Assembly: GCA_963457665.1 (NCBI GenBank)
Contig: OY735207.1
Location: forward strand, 42,361,007-42,425,006
DNA: 64,000 nucleotides
Reading direction: 5' to 3'
Source: Thysanoteuthis rhombus
Lineage: Eukaryota > Mollusca > Cephalopoda > Oegopsida > Thysanoteuthidae
Numbering within the stretch: position 1 is the stretch's first letter; each line of letters opens with the position of its first letter. The notes beneath the pieces were generated by a model, which ran no database searches, had not been told where the DNA came from, and worked only from the letters and a program-made list of their open reading frames with translations. Position numbers and translations under genes: made by a program. Below, in pieces: positions 11,430 through 23,601 of the stretch.

Positions 11430-12155
11430 CGTAGTAGATTTCGACAATCGTTCTCCTAGATAGATGTAGAGGTCTACTTTTTCCTGCTCAGTGTTTTTGA
11501 ATTTGATCGTTATGTCTTTGTCCCCAGCATGTTTGTTATTCACGGCATTTGTTTTTATTGAACTTCACTCTTTCTTGCTTTTCTCATGTGGTTCGTCTAG
11601 CATTATTTAGAAATCAGGGCGGTTCTTAGCAGAAAGGACGATATTGTCAACAAATCTGAGGTTACTCAGGTATTCGCTTTCTATTCTGGTTCCTTTATTC
11701 TCCCAGTCTAAATTTCAAAAGCAGACTGTGTAGAGTTTGGGTGAGCTGTTGTCTTGTTACTCCTTTTTACGACCCGAAAGGGCTCGGAGTCTTTATGTAG
11801 CCTGATATAGGATCTGCTGGGTCAGTAGATATATTGCCTTGTTGTATGATAGCATCAATGATCTTGGGTATTTCTTCTGAGTCAAAGGCCTTTTTGAAGT
11901 CAGCAGATGTTACAGTAAGCGGCATTTTTTAGCCTGCTGCTTTCTCTTCTAGTTGATTTACCGAATGGAGATAGTCGGTGGTCGGGCAGCTTCTTCTGAG
12001 CATTTTGCTGACTCGGTCGGTGATCATTTCGATAAAAGGTTTTCACATGCAGTAGAGTAAACTTATTGGCCTGTAGTTGTCGAGATCTTTCTCGTTCCCG
12101 TCTACAATAGACGTGGAAGGCCCTCGTCAATCTTCGTTCATTACATTCCAAATTT
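11430..12155 (-). pseudogene. RTE family A LINE, reverse transcriptase fragment (copy 7, minus)
   Basis: The minus strand reads through much of the reverse transcriptase. At 12020-12090 it gives DLDNYRPISLLYCM and a segment like KPFIEMITDRVSKML (finger domain). At about 11880-11910 it gives VSADFKKAFDSEE (motif A, with the FDS signature). At about 11715-11745 it gives SSPKLYTVCF (motif B region). At about 11620-11660 it gives FVDNIVLSAKNRPDF, where motif C FADD has become FVDN and the second catalytic Asp is lost. A frameshift separates the finger domain from motif A. The copy stops at the VDLYIYLGERLS block near 11440 and lacks the 3' third. Confidence 0.75.
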
Positions 12156-12246
12156 ATGCCAAAATTGTTTGAACTGCGTCAATTTTTAAAGACAGGTGGG
12201 AACACTGTAACAAACAGAGACAGTTTATACATATATGTAAATATAT

Positions 12247-12450
12247 ATTATTGTGTCATCCACAGACAGCTGTTTTGATGTATTTCATCTCTTCAGTGTG
12301 GCTATAGACTTTACATGATCCAACCTTCGCTTCAGAACCAGAGTCTGATGTCCTACCTCTGGGCTACGGAACTGGACGGCCAATAAGGCTGAATTTAAGC
12401 GATATATTTATTTACGCAGAAATTCCCCATCCACCAGAGGGCTCTATTCA
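12247..12450 (-). mobile_element. tRNA-derived SINE (copy 1, minus)
   Basis: On the minus strand the body contains TAGCCCAGAGGTAGGA, close to a polymerase III A box / tRNA D arm. About 35 bases later comes GGTTGGATC, close to a B box. A tRNA-unrelated region follows, ending in CTGTGGATGACACAAT next to TA-rich sequence. The same unit occurs on the plus strand at 19741-19962, and a partial relative occurs at 50520-50705. The repeated copies, internal promoter-like boxes and simple-repeat tail support a SINE. The family name is not known to me. Confidence 0.65.
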
Positions 12451-12474
12451 CACACACACACATACGCACACACG

Positions 12475-12554
<80 letters not shown>
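12451..12554. repeat. (CA)n then (TA)n compound microsatellite
   Basis: About 48 bases of CA/CG-interrupted repeat, then about 58 bases of pure TA. It directly borders the 5' end of SINE copy 1. Confidence 0.93.
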
Positions 12555-12555
<1 letters not shown>

Positions 12556-13969
12556 CAGTTTTACGGTTACCACTGGCTTGATGATAAGGTGGTTATAAGA
12601 AAGTGACCCACATTTTCTTCTTCGTGAACAACGTTGATATTCCAAAGACGAGACATTTGGCAAGACAGCTGTCGATGTGACAACCTGCACTTATGTGGAT
12701 TCATACTTTTCCAAGGACATTACTAGTAAGTGAATATAAGCAGCTTCAGTTTGCTGATTCCATTCTTCTCTTCTGATAACCTTGACGCTATCTCATACAT
12801 ACACACCTACCCACCTATCCGTATCTGTGTTTGTGTGTGTATGTGTATGTATTTTTCTGTCTATGCTAATTTGGTCTTCAAGTTCGTCTTCAATACAGTC
12901 TATTCTAGTCGGCCTATGTATGTATATCAGTCTATCCTAATGAATTTATCGCAGTTGTCATCAATCTATCTTTCTATCTCGTTGAGTTCTCTTTCTCTCT
13001 CTCTCAGTCTCCTCTACTTTGTCTATCTCTCTTCATATATATCTTGCTCTCTTTATATTCATTTACCTCAGACTGTTTTATCAATCCATTAATTAAAAAA
13101 AATCTTCGTAAATCTGAACTTGGAAATAATACAATGATCAAAAGAGGCGTTCACTTAAAGACCGACATAAAGGAAAGAAAAAAAAATCCCGCCTTGCTTA
13201 GTTGCACAAATCCAACCTCTTCTCACAATACATCACTAATTACGTGAAGACGATTTTGTGACCAGCTTTCATTTGTCGAGTCCCACTTTAAGAGTAAAGT
13301 CGGACATTTGGTGAATATTTTTAGGGCAGGAATCTATCCTGTGTGTTTTGTATGTTAAAGCACCTGGCTTAGCTCGATAAGATCGATTTATACGTTATCG
13401 ATTGAAAGATCGATAGGTCCAACATTTCGATTCGAAGTGCAATTATCTTTTGCTCTCGACACTCATACAAATGCTCCTCATCTATCTATCTATCTATCTA
13501 TCTATTCGTGAACACCAATCTCTTCCGATACGAAATTTGGGGAATTTGAACGGATCGATTAATCTTTTCAGCTATCAGATTCCTTCAAGTGTTTTTTTTT
13601 TAATGTCTAACCGGACATTTCATATATCTCTTGAAATCATTCCACCAGGAAGTAATGAAACTTATTTTTCCATCAAATTTTTTCTTTCGAAGAAGTAATT
13701 TTGCACCCAGGATGGATGCTCTTTAGACATATCCCGTCAATACATTTCCCATATTGATTTTCAGCGGACACTTTGCCACGTCTTTATCACGTCTCAGGGT
13801 TTCGAGGTTTAATGCGAAATTTTCAAGTCTAAATGCAAAATAAAAAATCTTCTTAAATTTTTATCTCATGAAAGCGTTTTGTTGACTCTTTATATTGCCC
13901 TTCAGTTATTCCAACAGTAATCTTATCTATTGTCGACGGTTGATACATAAAAATACATAAAGACCTGGA
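12555..13969. other. AT-rich spacer with short CT and (ATCT)n tracts
   Basis: No gene recognised. There are CT-rich runs at about 12960-13060 and a short (ATCT)n at 13481-13504. The ORFs over them (12730-13092, 13450-13698) are low-complexity by-products. Confidence 0.45.
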
Positions 13970-14492
13970 AAGCCTTTGGCAGAGCAAGCTCAACCTTAAG
14001 AAATAAGAAGATCCCATTAATCCTAAAAAGAAGGGTGTATAACCAGTGCATCCTCCCAGCAGTCACTTATGGAGCTGAAACATGGTACCTAACCAAGAGA
14101 CAGATCCGCAAATTGAGAACTATGCAACGTGCACATGAGAGAATTATGCTGGGCCTCACATGGAGAGACCACAAGACAGCACAGTACATCCGAGAAAAGA
14201 CAAGAGCCAGGGACATCATAGAATCCATTAAAAAGCTCAAATTTTTGGCGGTGGGCTGGCTATGTTGCGAGAATGGTGGACAACTGATGGACATCGCGAC
14301 TCACGACATGGATCCCCCGTGATCACATGCGTAACCTAGGCCTGCTGAATATTAGATGGAGAGACGAGCTAGACAAATTCAGAAAGTACTGGCTCTGCAA
14401 CGCCCATGATAGAGAAGTGTGACGAATCCTGGGGAAGGTCTATGTCCAACGACGGACGTTAAGACTGTTAATGATGATCATGATGATGATAC
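13970..14492 (+). pseudogene. RTE family A LINE, 3' fragment (copy 8)
   Basis: The sequence starts at AFGRASSTLRNKK and runs in one frame through RRVYNQCILPAVTYGAETW, LTKRQIRKLRTMQRAHERIM, GLTWRDHKTAQYIREKT and ARDIIESIKKLK. A four-base insertion at about 14243 then shifts the frame. The RWRDELDKFRKYW and KVYVQRRT blocks follow, with an ATG-rich tail at 14470-14492. It is among the better preserved 3' fragments. Confidence 0.85.
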
Positions 14493-15348
14493 TTAAAAAA
14501 AAAAAAAAAGAACGAAAGAAAATCGTCGATGTCCTATCCATCTATCTCAACCTGACCATTTCTGTCTCAGTCTGTTTGTTTCTTCCCATTAATCTATTGA
14601 TAGATAAGTAGATTTCTATTGAAGTTTGTACTGTACTCTCGCTGGTGAGCCTCGTTCCTAAGATAGCCAAATATTTGCTACGAATGCTAGTTGGTGTTTA
14701 GGCTTACGTATAATCCAGGATTTGGAATCATAACTAAAAAGGCACGCAGGCCTGTTCCACTACGAAGATCGGTGCAAAGCAAGGTGACCTTGTATAGAAC
14801 TGAGCTGAAATTATTTGCAGCCACCCTCTTGGAAAGCAATGGATAACAAGTTAGTTGATTATTCGCTCACTATTCCGAGTGAAGTGGGTAAATCGTCTCT
14901 CAGTGTTTCACGTTTTGAGGCTAAAGAGATTGCTTCCCAGTGGTTGGCTTGGTCAGGTATGTCATCAAAAACAAACGCTATAAAAACGAAACTTCCATTT
15001 CAGATCTTTGGGTTCTTTTCGTTGGGATTAACAATATAATCTGGTTGTTTAGTTTTCCAGACTATGATCCAATGCTTTTTGGTTTAAGAATGAATGAAGA
15101 AAAAAAAGATGTAGTGGAAGTAAACCATCCTTTCAATAAACCAATTAATTATCTTAATTCGTTTACATTACGCTTGAAATACTTTTTTGTAATATATAGG
15201 ATTTTTTTTGATTATAGAACGCGTTGTCGTCGCCCCGCTGATATTAGCTCAGACGACCGAGCATTTTTTGAAATTTACTTAGTGCTTTGTTGTTGATAAT
15301 AGAGATTCAACCTTCGACTGAGGAATTGTTTGGAAAAGTTCCACTCAA

Positions 15349-15349
<1 letters not shown>
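14493..15349. other. AT-rich spacer with one weak exon-like stretch
   Basis: No convincing gene. At 14821-14956 an open stretch is bounded by an AG on the left (ATTTGCAG) and a strong donor-like CAG/GTATGT on the right. The encoded peptide has no recognised domain, so I do not call an exon. Confidence 0.35.
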
Positions 15350-15432
<83 letters not shown>

Positions 15433-15433
15433 G
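15350..15433. repeat. (TA)n then (AG)n compound microsatellite
   Basis: About 60 bases of TA run directly into about 22 bases of AG. Confidence 0.95.
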
Positions 15434-16277
15434 GTGAGATAATGGGGGATAATTAAGATGATTCACTGATACAGCTTAAAATGTCTTTGTCTAACAGATC
15501 TTTTCGTAAAAAGGGTTAAGTGTATCTGGTAATTTCAAAGGCTGAAGGTTATTCCAACAAATCAACTCTCAAGTGTCCGCACATGTGCACACACACGTAC
15601 ACGCACATGCACACGCACACACACGTACGCACGGAGACGAGGAGAAATGAAAGGGAAATCAGATATGAGGACACATAGACGTGTGCACAGAAAAAAAAGA
15701 AACGTACACGCGTGTGCGAGCGGATTCACAATGAGTACACAAATACCAGCCAAATAATGTTTACTCAGGGAGGAGACGCTAAGACACACACGTATCAGCA
15801 CACTCTCTCTCACAAGAGGGTCCATTCTTATTCACATGTATTCCAAGCATACATCATATATACAAATGTAAAAAGAAAATGTTATATCTGGATAAAAAAA
15901 GGGAGGAAAACATACACAAACGCACACACAAACATATATACAGACATCTGCTAAGTAACCCAACGGGAAAGTGTTTATCCATGCATGTGCAGTAAGGTCC
16001 CTTCACGTTGGTTGCCAAGTTACATCAAGGCTGTCCAAACGATTCTGGAGATATTCAAAATAAGTGGATACTTGTAAATACCAAAAAAGTTATATTCGGA
16101 CAGAAAACAGAGCACACGCGTTCGCTCACACAAGCATAAACTTATGTACAAAAGTACACACCTTGTATATAAATGTAAACGAAATAATATTTACTCAGAA
16201 AGGGAAATACATACACCCCCCAACACACGTGAAATAGTATACTTAAATATGTCCCGCATGTGCAATTTATACAAATG

Positions 16278-16279
<2 letters not shown>
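15434..16279. other. Spacer with scattered CA-rich sequence
   Basis: Imperfect CACA/ACGC repeats occur at about 15575-15635 and 15780-15940. No gene or transposon was recognised. Confidence 0.45.

Positions 16280-16340
<61 letters not shown>
16280..16340. repeat. (TA)n microsatellite
   Basis: Pure TA tract of about 60 bases. Confidence 0.95.
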
Positions 16341-16344
<4 letters not shown>

Positions 16345-17438
16345 TATAGTTATATTCAGACAGAAAGCGCATTCCCACATACAAATACGTTTATTTCATA
16401 CTTATACACACCCTGTGTACGTTATATCAGATAAAATTGTTCCATAATCTCTTAGATCATCGGGGTACCGTACTGGAGCTTTTGAGACATTCACTGCGGA
16501 CGTAACTCATCTCCTATCCAAGTAACATGCAACTGATTATTCTGAATTTCATGATACCAGCAGAGGATAGTAAACCTTAACCAGACCTATTGTGAGAGGT
16601 GAATTAATGCATTTCCCAAGGGTACCAGTATAAAAGATCACGAACTACTTCAACTTGAATTCATACCCAGTTCGTCAATTACGTTTTTCTGAACTGCACA
16701 GATGTAGAAGCATACAAGTATTTGAAATGCATTTTTCGCCTTTGACCTCGCATATCTCAGAAGCGCCCCCCCCCCGGATTCCTACGCCCGATCGACATCT
16801 AGATTCGAATTTTACGCCCAAAACTACATCCTATGAACTGCCATCTTGGGTGGCAATGCACCCCCGTCTCCAAGTCTGATTTGACTTGTCAAAAAACAAA
16901 AAAAAAAAAAGAACACCGACTTGCTAAACAAAGTTTGACAAAGTTTTGAAGGAATTTAACGGCTAACAACAAATGTTCTACCCCCCCCCCCCTCTGTTGG
17001 GAACCGGGTTGGATCCTGGAAGGCCTCAAGTGGAAAATCAATATATTGATAATACGTTGATTTGGTACTGCCTGCAAAATGGGCGGTTTATTATGAGACA
17101 CATTTTTATACCTGAAAGCTTTTCAAAATCATTTTATCTCTTTCTTTGGCGTTAGTTGAAACTGTACATGAAGCCTAATTCAATCATGTTTGCTTGAGTT
17201 CATGAAAGTTTTTTTTTTATCCATGGCTTATAAAACCCGATATAACAATATTCTCGGCCATCGCAAGGGATGAAAGTATATATACTATCTTCCATTGCAT
17301 TTTTCCAGCCATTCGATTTAATGTCATCATCGATGGGGAATATTCGCCGTGGAAAACTTCTCGATTTTGCTAACGAGCTTTCCAGTACAATAACGTATAA
17401 TAAGTCGTTAGAGTGGAAATAAATTCAATTGCCCACAA

Positions 17439-17445
<7 letters not shown>
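16341..17445. other. Spacer with two poly-C runs
   Basis: No gene seen. Poly-C runs occur at about 16765-16775 and 16980-16992, with A- and T-rich runs around them. Confidence 0.45.
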
Positions 17446-17501
<56 letters not shown>

Positions 17502-17508
17502 TAATGTA

Positions 17509-17539
<31 letters not shown>

Positions 17540-17580
17540 ATGTATGTGCATGTGTGTAAGTGTATGTGCACACACACAAT

Positions 17581-17668
<88 letters not shown>
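17446..17668. repeat. Compound TA / TG / TA microsatellite
   Basis: (TA)n at 17446-17492 is followed by T-rich sequence, a TG-rich stretch (17520-17560), a CA patch and a second (TA)n at 17583-17667. Every ORF here is poly Ile-Tyr or Cys-Val noise. Confidence 0.93.
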
Positions 17669-17670
<2 letters not shown>

Positions 17671-17778
17671 TATATACATACAAATCAATAGATATTCGAT
17701 GGAAATAGATATTTTCAGAATGAGTGAGGCGCTCAGTGTAATCAAGCTCAACCGATGTTTAGCGAGAGGTGTTTATTA

Positions 17779-17783
<5 letters not shown>

Positions 17784-17842
<59 letters not shown>
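17784..17842. repeat. (TA)n microsatellite
   Basis: Pure TA tract of about 58 bases. Confidence 0.95.
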
Positions 17843-17843
<1 letters not shown>

Positions 17844-18632
17844 CTTATACCAGAAAGTGGTCCTCATACGTATGTATGCAGCAGTCTCGCAAAAGGTATT
17901 ACTCATAAAGGTTAGTGGCAAATATCTGTCGTACATTCTGTTCCTGCGCGCTGTTGAAATTCCCCGAACGTCTGGGTTGCATCTCATATATATTAGGTAT
18001 TGTAATAATAAGGTGTGACTGTCACACACCAAATGTAATATGAATAGGTTGTGCTACGCGAAGTTGTCTTCTAAATACAACACCACTCAGCGGACTGCAG
18101 TTTATAGACCTCTCTATATTTGGACGCCGAATGGAGTCAAAAAGAGAAGGTGAAAAGCGATAAAACTTCCTAATTTCCAATTGTCTGAATACTTACGACT
18201 GCACCAAAAAAAAAAAACAAAACAAAACAGAACGAAAGACCTCTGTACAAATGCTCTGGCAACGCTTCGTTGATAATGATTATGCATGGGTTCAGTGACC
18301 AAATCTACATCAGCACATGGTGACGTTTGCGTAGTCGTATAATTTCGTGACGCACCGTGTCTTTCTGTAATCAATCCATCTACGATCGTCTTTGGTCAAA
18401 CCACATTCCTGAATATATTAAAGTATTTTCAAGATTGACATCGTGAATTAAAGTACATTTTATTCACATTTAATTTGATATTCATAAATGTTGAAAATTA
18501 GAAAATACTTGGACATGCCCGTTCGAAAAGAGCATGTTTGGAAGGGGGTAGATTTTATGATTTGGGGTGGCAGCCTGCCATAATAGTCATATAGAATGAT
18601 TCATATAAAAATGTAGAAATGTATATATGGAT
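17843..18632. other. AT-rich spacer, nothing recognised
   Basis: No supported feature. Confidence 0.45.
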
Positions 18633-18675
18633 AGACAGACAGACAGACAGACAGCTAGCTAGCTAGCTAGCTAGC

Positions 18676-18752
<77 letters not shown>
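18633..18752. repeat. Four-part compound microsatellite
   Basis: (ACAG)n is followed by (AGCT)n, then (AT)n and then (AG)n, each with at least four clean units. The motif switches abruptly between blocks. Confidence 0.95.
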
Positions 18753-18753
<1 letters not shown>

Positions 18754-18889
18754 AAGCAAGCATTCTTTTACATTAACACAGGAAATAATACAATACAGAA
18801 AAATTGAATTTTTAACGGACCCCACGGAAAATGATACGAAATTCTCAACAGATTTTAACAAGACTTATTGCAAATAACAACGAAATATG

Positions 18890-19530
18890 AATTTAAAAAC
18901 AGAACTAATACATTAAAAAAAAGACCTTACAAAGTATTTAAACGAAATTGAAACATCGAAATATATTTCGATATTTTGCAGACAAAACAAGGAATACTTA
19001 CAAAATTAAGCCATAAAAAATATGAAAAGTCACTCGAAGAAAACATCAACAAATTTCACAAAAAACAGTGACCACAACACTGAAAACAACATATACAAAG
19101 AAGCCAAACTTACAGCAGAAAAGCTAAACACTGAAGATAGAGTAATTACTATACAAAAACAACAAGTATACGTTAGTCTCAAAGACCACTAAACTAACTT
19201 AAACATCTACAACACAGAAAGCCGTCTCATCTGCTCAACGAAAAGCCAGATGGACCATATTAGCAAGACTATCACGAAGAATATAAATGCTGCAAAAATT
19301 AAATTCCAACCAATGGAGGAATACCAGAGATGTCATATCTTTATTATGATCAATTTTTATAAAACAATACAAAATAAATTAAAAAAAATCAAGAAGCCAC
19401 CTAAACATTTGAATACAGAATTTCAGATCCAAGTATAAAACGTGAAACAGGAAATATCATTAAGAAAATATTGTTCATTAAAAAAGCGCACACAAAACAT
19501 TGGAAATAACGCAATTTCAAACAAAATACA
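18890..19530 (+). pseudogene. Fragment of an unusual reverse transcriptase, clade not named
   Basis: With frameshifts, the plus strand reads a NEIETSKYI-like stretch, then an ADKTRNTYK-like block near 18980. Next come KKYEKSLEENINKFHKK (about 19017-19067), NNIYKEAKLTAEKLNTEDRV (about 19087-19146), QQVYVSLKDH (about 19160-19190), ESRLICSTKSQMDHISKTI (about 19219-19275) and LNSNQWRNTRDVI (about 19300-19337). The order matches an animal RT-like family that I recall from memory as carrying LKDHKxNF, CRLINPSKxE, ISKxxL and NQWKNTxxVI blocks before motif A. Only the N-terminal and finger part is present, with several stops, so it is dead. I cannot name the element class. The assignment rests on motif order alone. 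Confidence 0.5.
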
Positions 19531-19665
19531 TCCAATAATGAAACTGAAACGTAATGAAAGTATCTGTACCCACATGACGAAAGTAAAACGTAACAGGTAA
19601 TTCTTAAGTATAAAATTTATCTTAAAATCGTAGGATCGTGTATCAAGCCTTTCGCGAGTATCCAT

Positions 19666-19667
<2 letters not shown>

Positions 19668-19739
<72 letters not shown>
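19668..19739. repeat. (TA)n microsatellite on the 5' side of SINE copy 2
   Basis: Pure TA tract of about 70 bases immediately upstream of the SINE. Confidence 0.95.
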
Positions 19740-19740
<1 letters not shown>

Positions 19741-19956
19741 GCTCTTCCATAGGAATAGAGTGCTCTGGTGGATGAGGAGTTTCTGTGTAAAATGAATATA
19801 TCGCTTAAATTCAGTCTTACTGACCATCCAGTTCTGTAGTCCAGAGGTAGGATATCGGCCTCCGGGTTTCAATTCTGCCCCGCGGTACTGGATGGGATAA
19901 AGTCTATAGCCACACTGAAGAGATGTAATACATCGAAACAGCTGTCTGTGGATGAC

Positions 19957-19962
<6 letters not shown>
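19741..19962 (+). mobile_element. tRNA-derived SINE (copy 2)
   Basis: Plus-strand copy of the unit at 12247-12450. It carries an A-box-like TAGTCCAGAGGTAGGA (about 19838), a B-box-like GGGTTTCAATTC about 25 bases later, and a 3' part ending in CTGTGGATGACACAAT. It is flanked by (TA)n on both sides. The left part (about 19755-19815) matches the reverse complement of 12380-12450, which shows that the repeat unit is longer than the tRNA-like body. Confidence 0.65.

Positions 19963-20014
<52 letters not shown>
19963..20014. repeat. (TA)n tail of SINE copy 2
   Basis: A TA tract directly follows the conserved SINE 3' end. Confidence 0.93.
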
Positions 20015-20017
<3 letters not shown>

Positions 20018-20059
20018 AAGAAATGGATATATATGATCCGACAGAATGATTATAAATTC

Positions 20060-20424
20060 CGTTATATTATATAGAAACTTATTTGAGATGATCTATCGTC
20101 ATTGAACGGTTGATGTATCACTCATCCTAGACAGCGTAAATGGAACAAACTATTGAAGAAAATGGGTCTGATGCTGGAATCGAACCTGCCACCGATAGGG
20201 TAGCTGTTCAAGCTAGCGATGCTCTTACCATGCCGACATCTGTTGAGCTCAATGGTTAGAGCATCGCTACGTTGAAGCAGCTACTCTATCGGTGGCAGGT
20301 TCAATTCCTGCAGTAGCCCCATTTTCTATAGTTGTTCATTTTACTTACGTCGTCTAGGATGAGTGATACACTAACCGTGTAATGACGGTAGATTATTTTA
20401 AATAAGTTTCAATATAATATAACG
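20060..20424. mobile_element. Long fold-back element with tRNA-like arms
   Basis: The stretch is an imperfect palindrome with arms of about 175 bases. Left and right arms share CGTTATATTATAT ends, ATCACTCATCCTAGAC, GAACCTGCCACCGATAG and TAGCGATGCTCT. Each arm carries a tRNA-like core in opposite orientation. The right arm has GCTCAATGGTTAGAGC, a canonical 4-bp D-arm shape, and GCAGGTTCAATTCCTGC, a perfect T-arm with B box. The left arm has the equivalent GGTTCGATTCC on the minus strand. No matching acceptor stem was found, so neither is an intact tRNA gene. It could be two head-to-head SINE copies or a MITE-like fold-back element. Confidence 0.65.
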
Positions 20425-21762
20425 CGGTTTTGTGTGTGTGTGTGTGTGTGTGTGCGTGTGTGTGTGAAAATCAGACTGTGTTTCAAAAAATTGTTCTAAT
20501 ATTAAGGCCAGTGAAGGAGGGGGCTTGCGTAAAAAAAGGGGTAGGGGGCTCAAGTTGAATTGATACATTGATGTTGCGATTGCGTGTTTGTTTTAAATAC
20601 GTCCACACTGTTCAAAGTTTTATTGAATTTTAGTTTAGATCAAAAATCAAAATTAAAGTTGCAGTTAAAATTATATGTCAGCTAGTATTGCTATCGAAAA
20701 AAGAATGGGTCTTTTTTATACTATTGAAAACTTTTTTGAATGGATTAGAGAAAAAAATCGGGGGCTAATGAAGAGAAAAAATGAGTGGGGTCAATGTAAT
20801 ATTCTTTTTCGAGGGGTGTGTGTAAAAATGTCAAAGGGCTATCATTCATTCCTTCTACCCCCTCTATCTACCATCCTCTGTCTACCCCATCTCTATCATG
20901 AAAAATAATCGTCTCTGTCTCTATCTCTCTTTTTTTCTCTTTGTCTCGTAAATAGATAAACATCTTTTCACTCTCTCTCTCTATCGTCAAAAAATCCATT
21001 CTTTCTCTTTCTTTCTCGTAAAGAGATAAAAATTCCCCCTCTCTCTCTTACTCTTTTCTTTTTCACTCTACCCCAAAATATCTCCCGTTTCTCTTCTATT
21101 CTATTTCGGTTCTAGATCGAAACGTATAGAGACGCAGATTGCATCAGGAACACATCACTTAAACAGACTCAAAATATGTGTTCATTTCAGTGTGGATTTT
21201 CATTGTAAACCCCTGTCATATCGAGCACCGCTGATCCAAACAATACCGACATATCGGGCGATTATCAACTTAGTACAATTGTCGAGTTATTTTGGTGCAT
21301 ATTTTCCTGTAGAAACAATGATAATCGTCTTGAAAAAAAAAACATGTGTCGTTCGGGTGTCGTTCATTGTTGGGTGACTCTTGTTGTAAAAATATTTAGT
21401 GATGAAAAATCAGAAGAAATAAAACTTGTACGCCTGATGCACACACATTTTTAACAATCTACGGGCATTCAACCGATTTCGAAGTTAAAAATAAAATTTT
21501 CTAAACTTATTGTGTCTATGACGGAATTTATTAATAGAAAAATATATTGGAGTGTTTTTCTCTAATGTTAATACCCAACCCTTGAAATTAAAATAAAATA
21601 ACACTTAATCATGAATAATTTTCGCAATGTTTTGAAAGATTATTCCCTGGAGAATTAGAATCAGTCAGATTACATTGAAAAGACTGCTTTATGCTCTAAA
21701 TTAGAAGATTTAGAAGTGAAATAGAGTATAATTACTTAATTTGATATTTTAAAATGCACGCA
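20425..21762. other. Spacer with (TG)n and CT-rich stretches
   Basis: (TG)n lies at 20431-20466. A roughly 90-bp CT-rich segment at 20910-21060 is partly duplicated (CTCGTAAAtAGATAAA-type phrase at about 20946 and 21026). No gene was recognised, and ORFs at 20675-20908 and 21192-21377 lack any known domain. Confidence 0.45.
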
Positions 21763-21772
21763 CGCACGCACC

Positions 21773-21855
<83 letters not shown>
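21763..21855. repeat. (CACG)n, (CA)n, (TA)n compound microsatellite
   Basis: Three simple-repeat blocks in succession, the last about 58 bases of pure TA. Confidence 0.95.
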
Positions 21856-21858
<3 letters not shown>

Positions 21859-23601
21859 CTAGAAAACTTTACAGCTTTGAACAATAAACATTAAACACCT
21901 TTTTCAAACGTTTGTATTCATATATTACATGCACACATACATATACATGTCACTTGTCCTTTTAATAATGTATATCCATATACTAGAGTATATTACCAAA
22001 CACCTTTTTGTACGTGCGTTTCTGTATATATGTATGTATATGTGAGCCAAAGTTTCAATCACAGATCTTTCGTTATAACGAGTTCAGGTATCTCTGTTAA
22101 GCGTTTCTATTTGTTTATAGAAAATGTTGAAGTTGGCAGGAGGTACAAATAAAATGAATTGGAGGATATGACAGCCATGTTTGCTTTAGTCGTCTCAGAA
22201 TACCCCCGAATTGGAGGACAGACGATTTCGGCCACAACTCAACCACACGACTTTTATCTATACGTATTTGATAGTCTTCCCTTATTGTAGCACAATTCTA
22301 GAACAATAGAGTACGCACGGAGGAATTGAACTCACTACGCTCGCTAACTGGTTTGTGAAACGAGCTTGATAATTATTGTGCTACGCTAAGCAACTATATC
22401 CTTTACTAAACTTATATTTGTCTGGCACGAGGCTACAGTAGTGGGACGATTAGTGGGGGATCAAACTTAATACACTAGCGAATTGGTCTGCGATACCAGC
22501 TCGCTAACCATAGATCTATGTCGGGCACCTTATTATATATTATGTTAGTTCGAAAAAAATCCCGACAACGATCGTTTTTAATGCTGACCTCTGTGCTCAC
22601 TGCACACATCAAAAATATTCAGACACACCATTAATGATAATAAATATGCCAGTTTTGAGGTTATTATCAACAAAACAGTCATGTGTGAAAATTGGTATTT
22701 GAACAAAATATGACTCAATTTATCACGCGACATGTAATCTTTATGACTGCTAACATTCTTCACCGGCCATCCTAATGCCGGTAGATCCCCCCAGTGCCCA
22801 GACATATTAAGCGATTATCAATCGTGAATGAAAATCTAAGTCGATTGCGTCAGTGGGGTCAGTCTTCATTCGACCGACGGGTTTTCTTAAACGACAAATA
22901 CTTGTTGAGCATCCCTCACGGTTACAGAATGCCAACGTCACTTTCTAATTTATCCCGAGCAAATATAAACGTCTGTATTCGTGAGAAACATTATTTCGAT
23001 CATGGACCAACGTCTACCTCAAAACAGGCCAGGTTAGTCACTCAATAGAAACCATCACGTGACCAACGTCTTTTGACAGCATCCGATATCTGGGGTGATC
23101 AATTGAAAATCGGAGGAAGGGTCAATCAGTGAACATGGCACTTCTCTCAACTTTTGCTGGGTAGCTGTCACCAATAAGATACGAATTATCAAAAAGAATG
23201 AATGAATAGCATAAACTTACATTGCAAATTGAACTCCCACTATGGACCAGTTAAGGGGTGATTTTTAAAAGACAAAAAAGAATCAAACTTTTTTCAAAAC
23301 ATAAGGAAGAAATTTTCAGACTTTTAGCTCCACTGGCATGACCTGCACGCGTAATAGCTACATATATACACACAGAGCCAGCCAGCCAGCCAGCCAGCCA
23401 GCCAACCCAACTGAAGAAACGTAAGTTTTGATGACGGATTTGTTTGACGGTTACTTATTATCTGAATCCTTAATTCTTACGGCCAATCTTCCTTTGAAAA
23501 ATCCCCCAACAAAGATTAAACCGAGAAGATAATCCATTAATCTACTATAAGTAATCTTTGCAAAAGAAGATTTTGTAAATAAGGTTAAACGATCGAAATT
23601 A

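Noticed and set aside
14940-15296. 118-codon open frame
   Set aside because: No recognisable domain, AT-driven composition (Phe, Ile, Tyr, Asn) like its surroundings, and no start context or neighbour supporting a gene.
20223-20321. Possible intact tRNA gene in the right arm of the palindrome
   Set aside because: D-arm and T-arm are good, but no acceptor stem pairs with AGTAGCCCC and the anticodon arm does not form cleanly, so I treat it as tRNA-derived and not as a tRNA gene.
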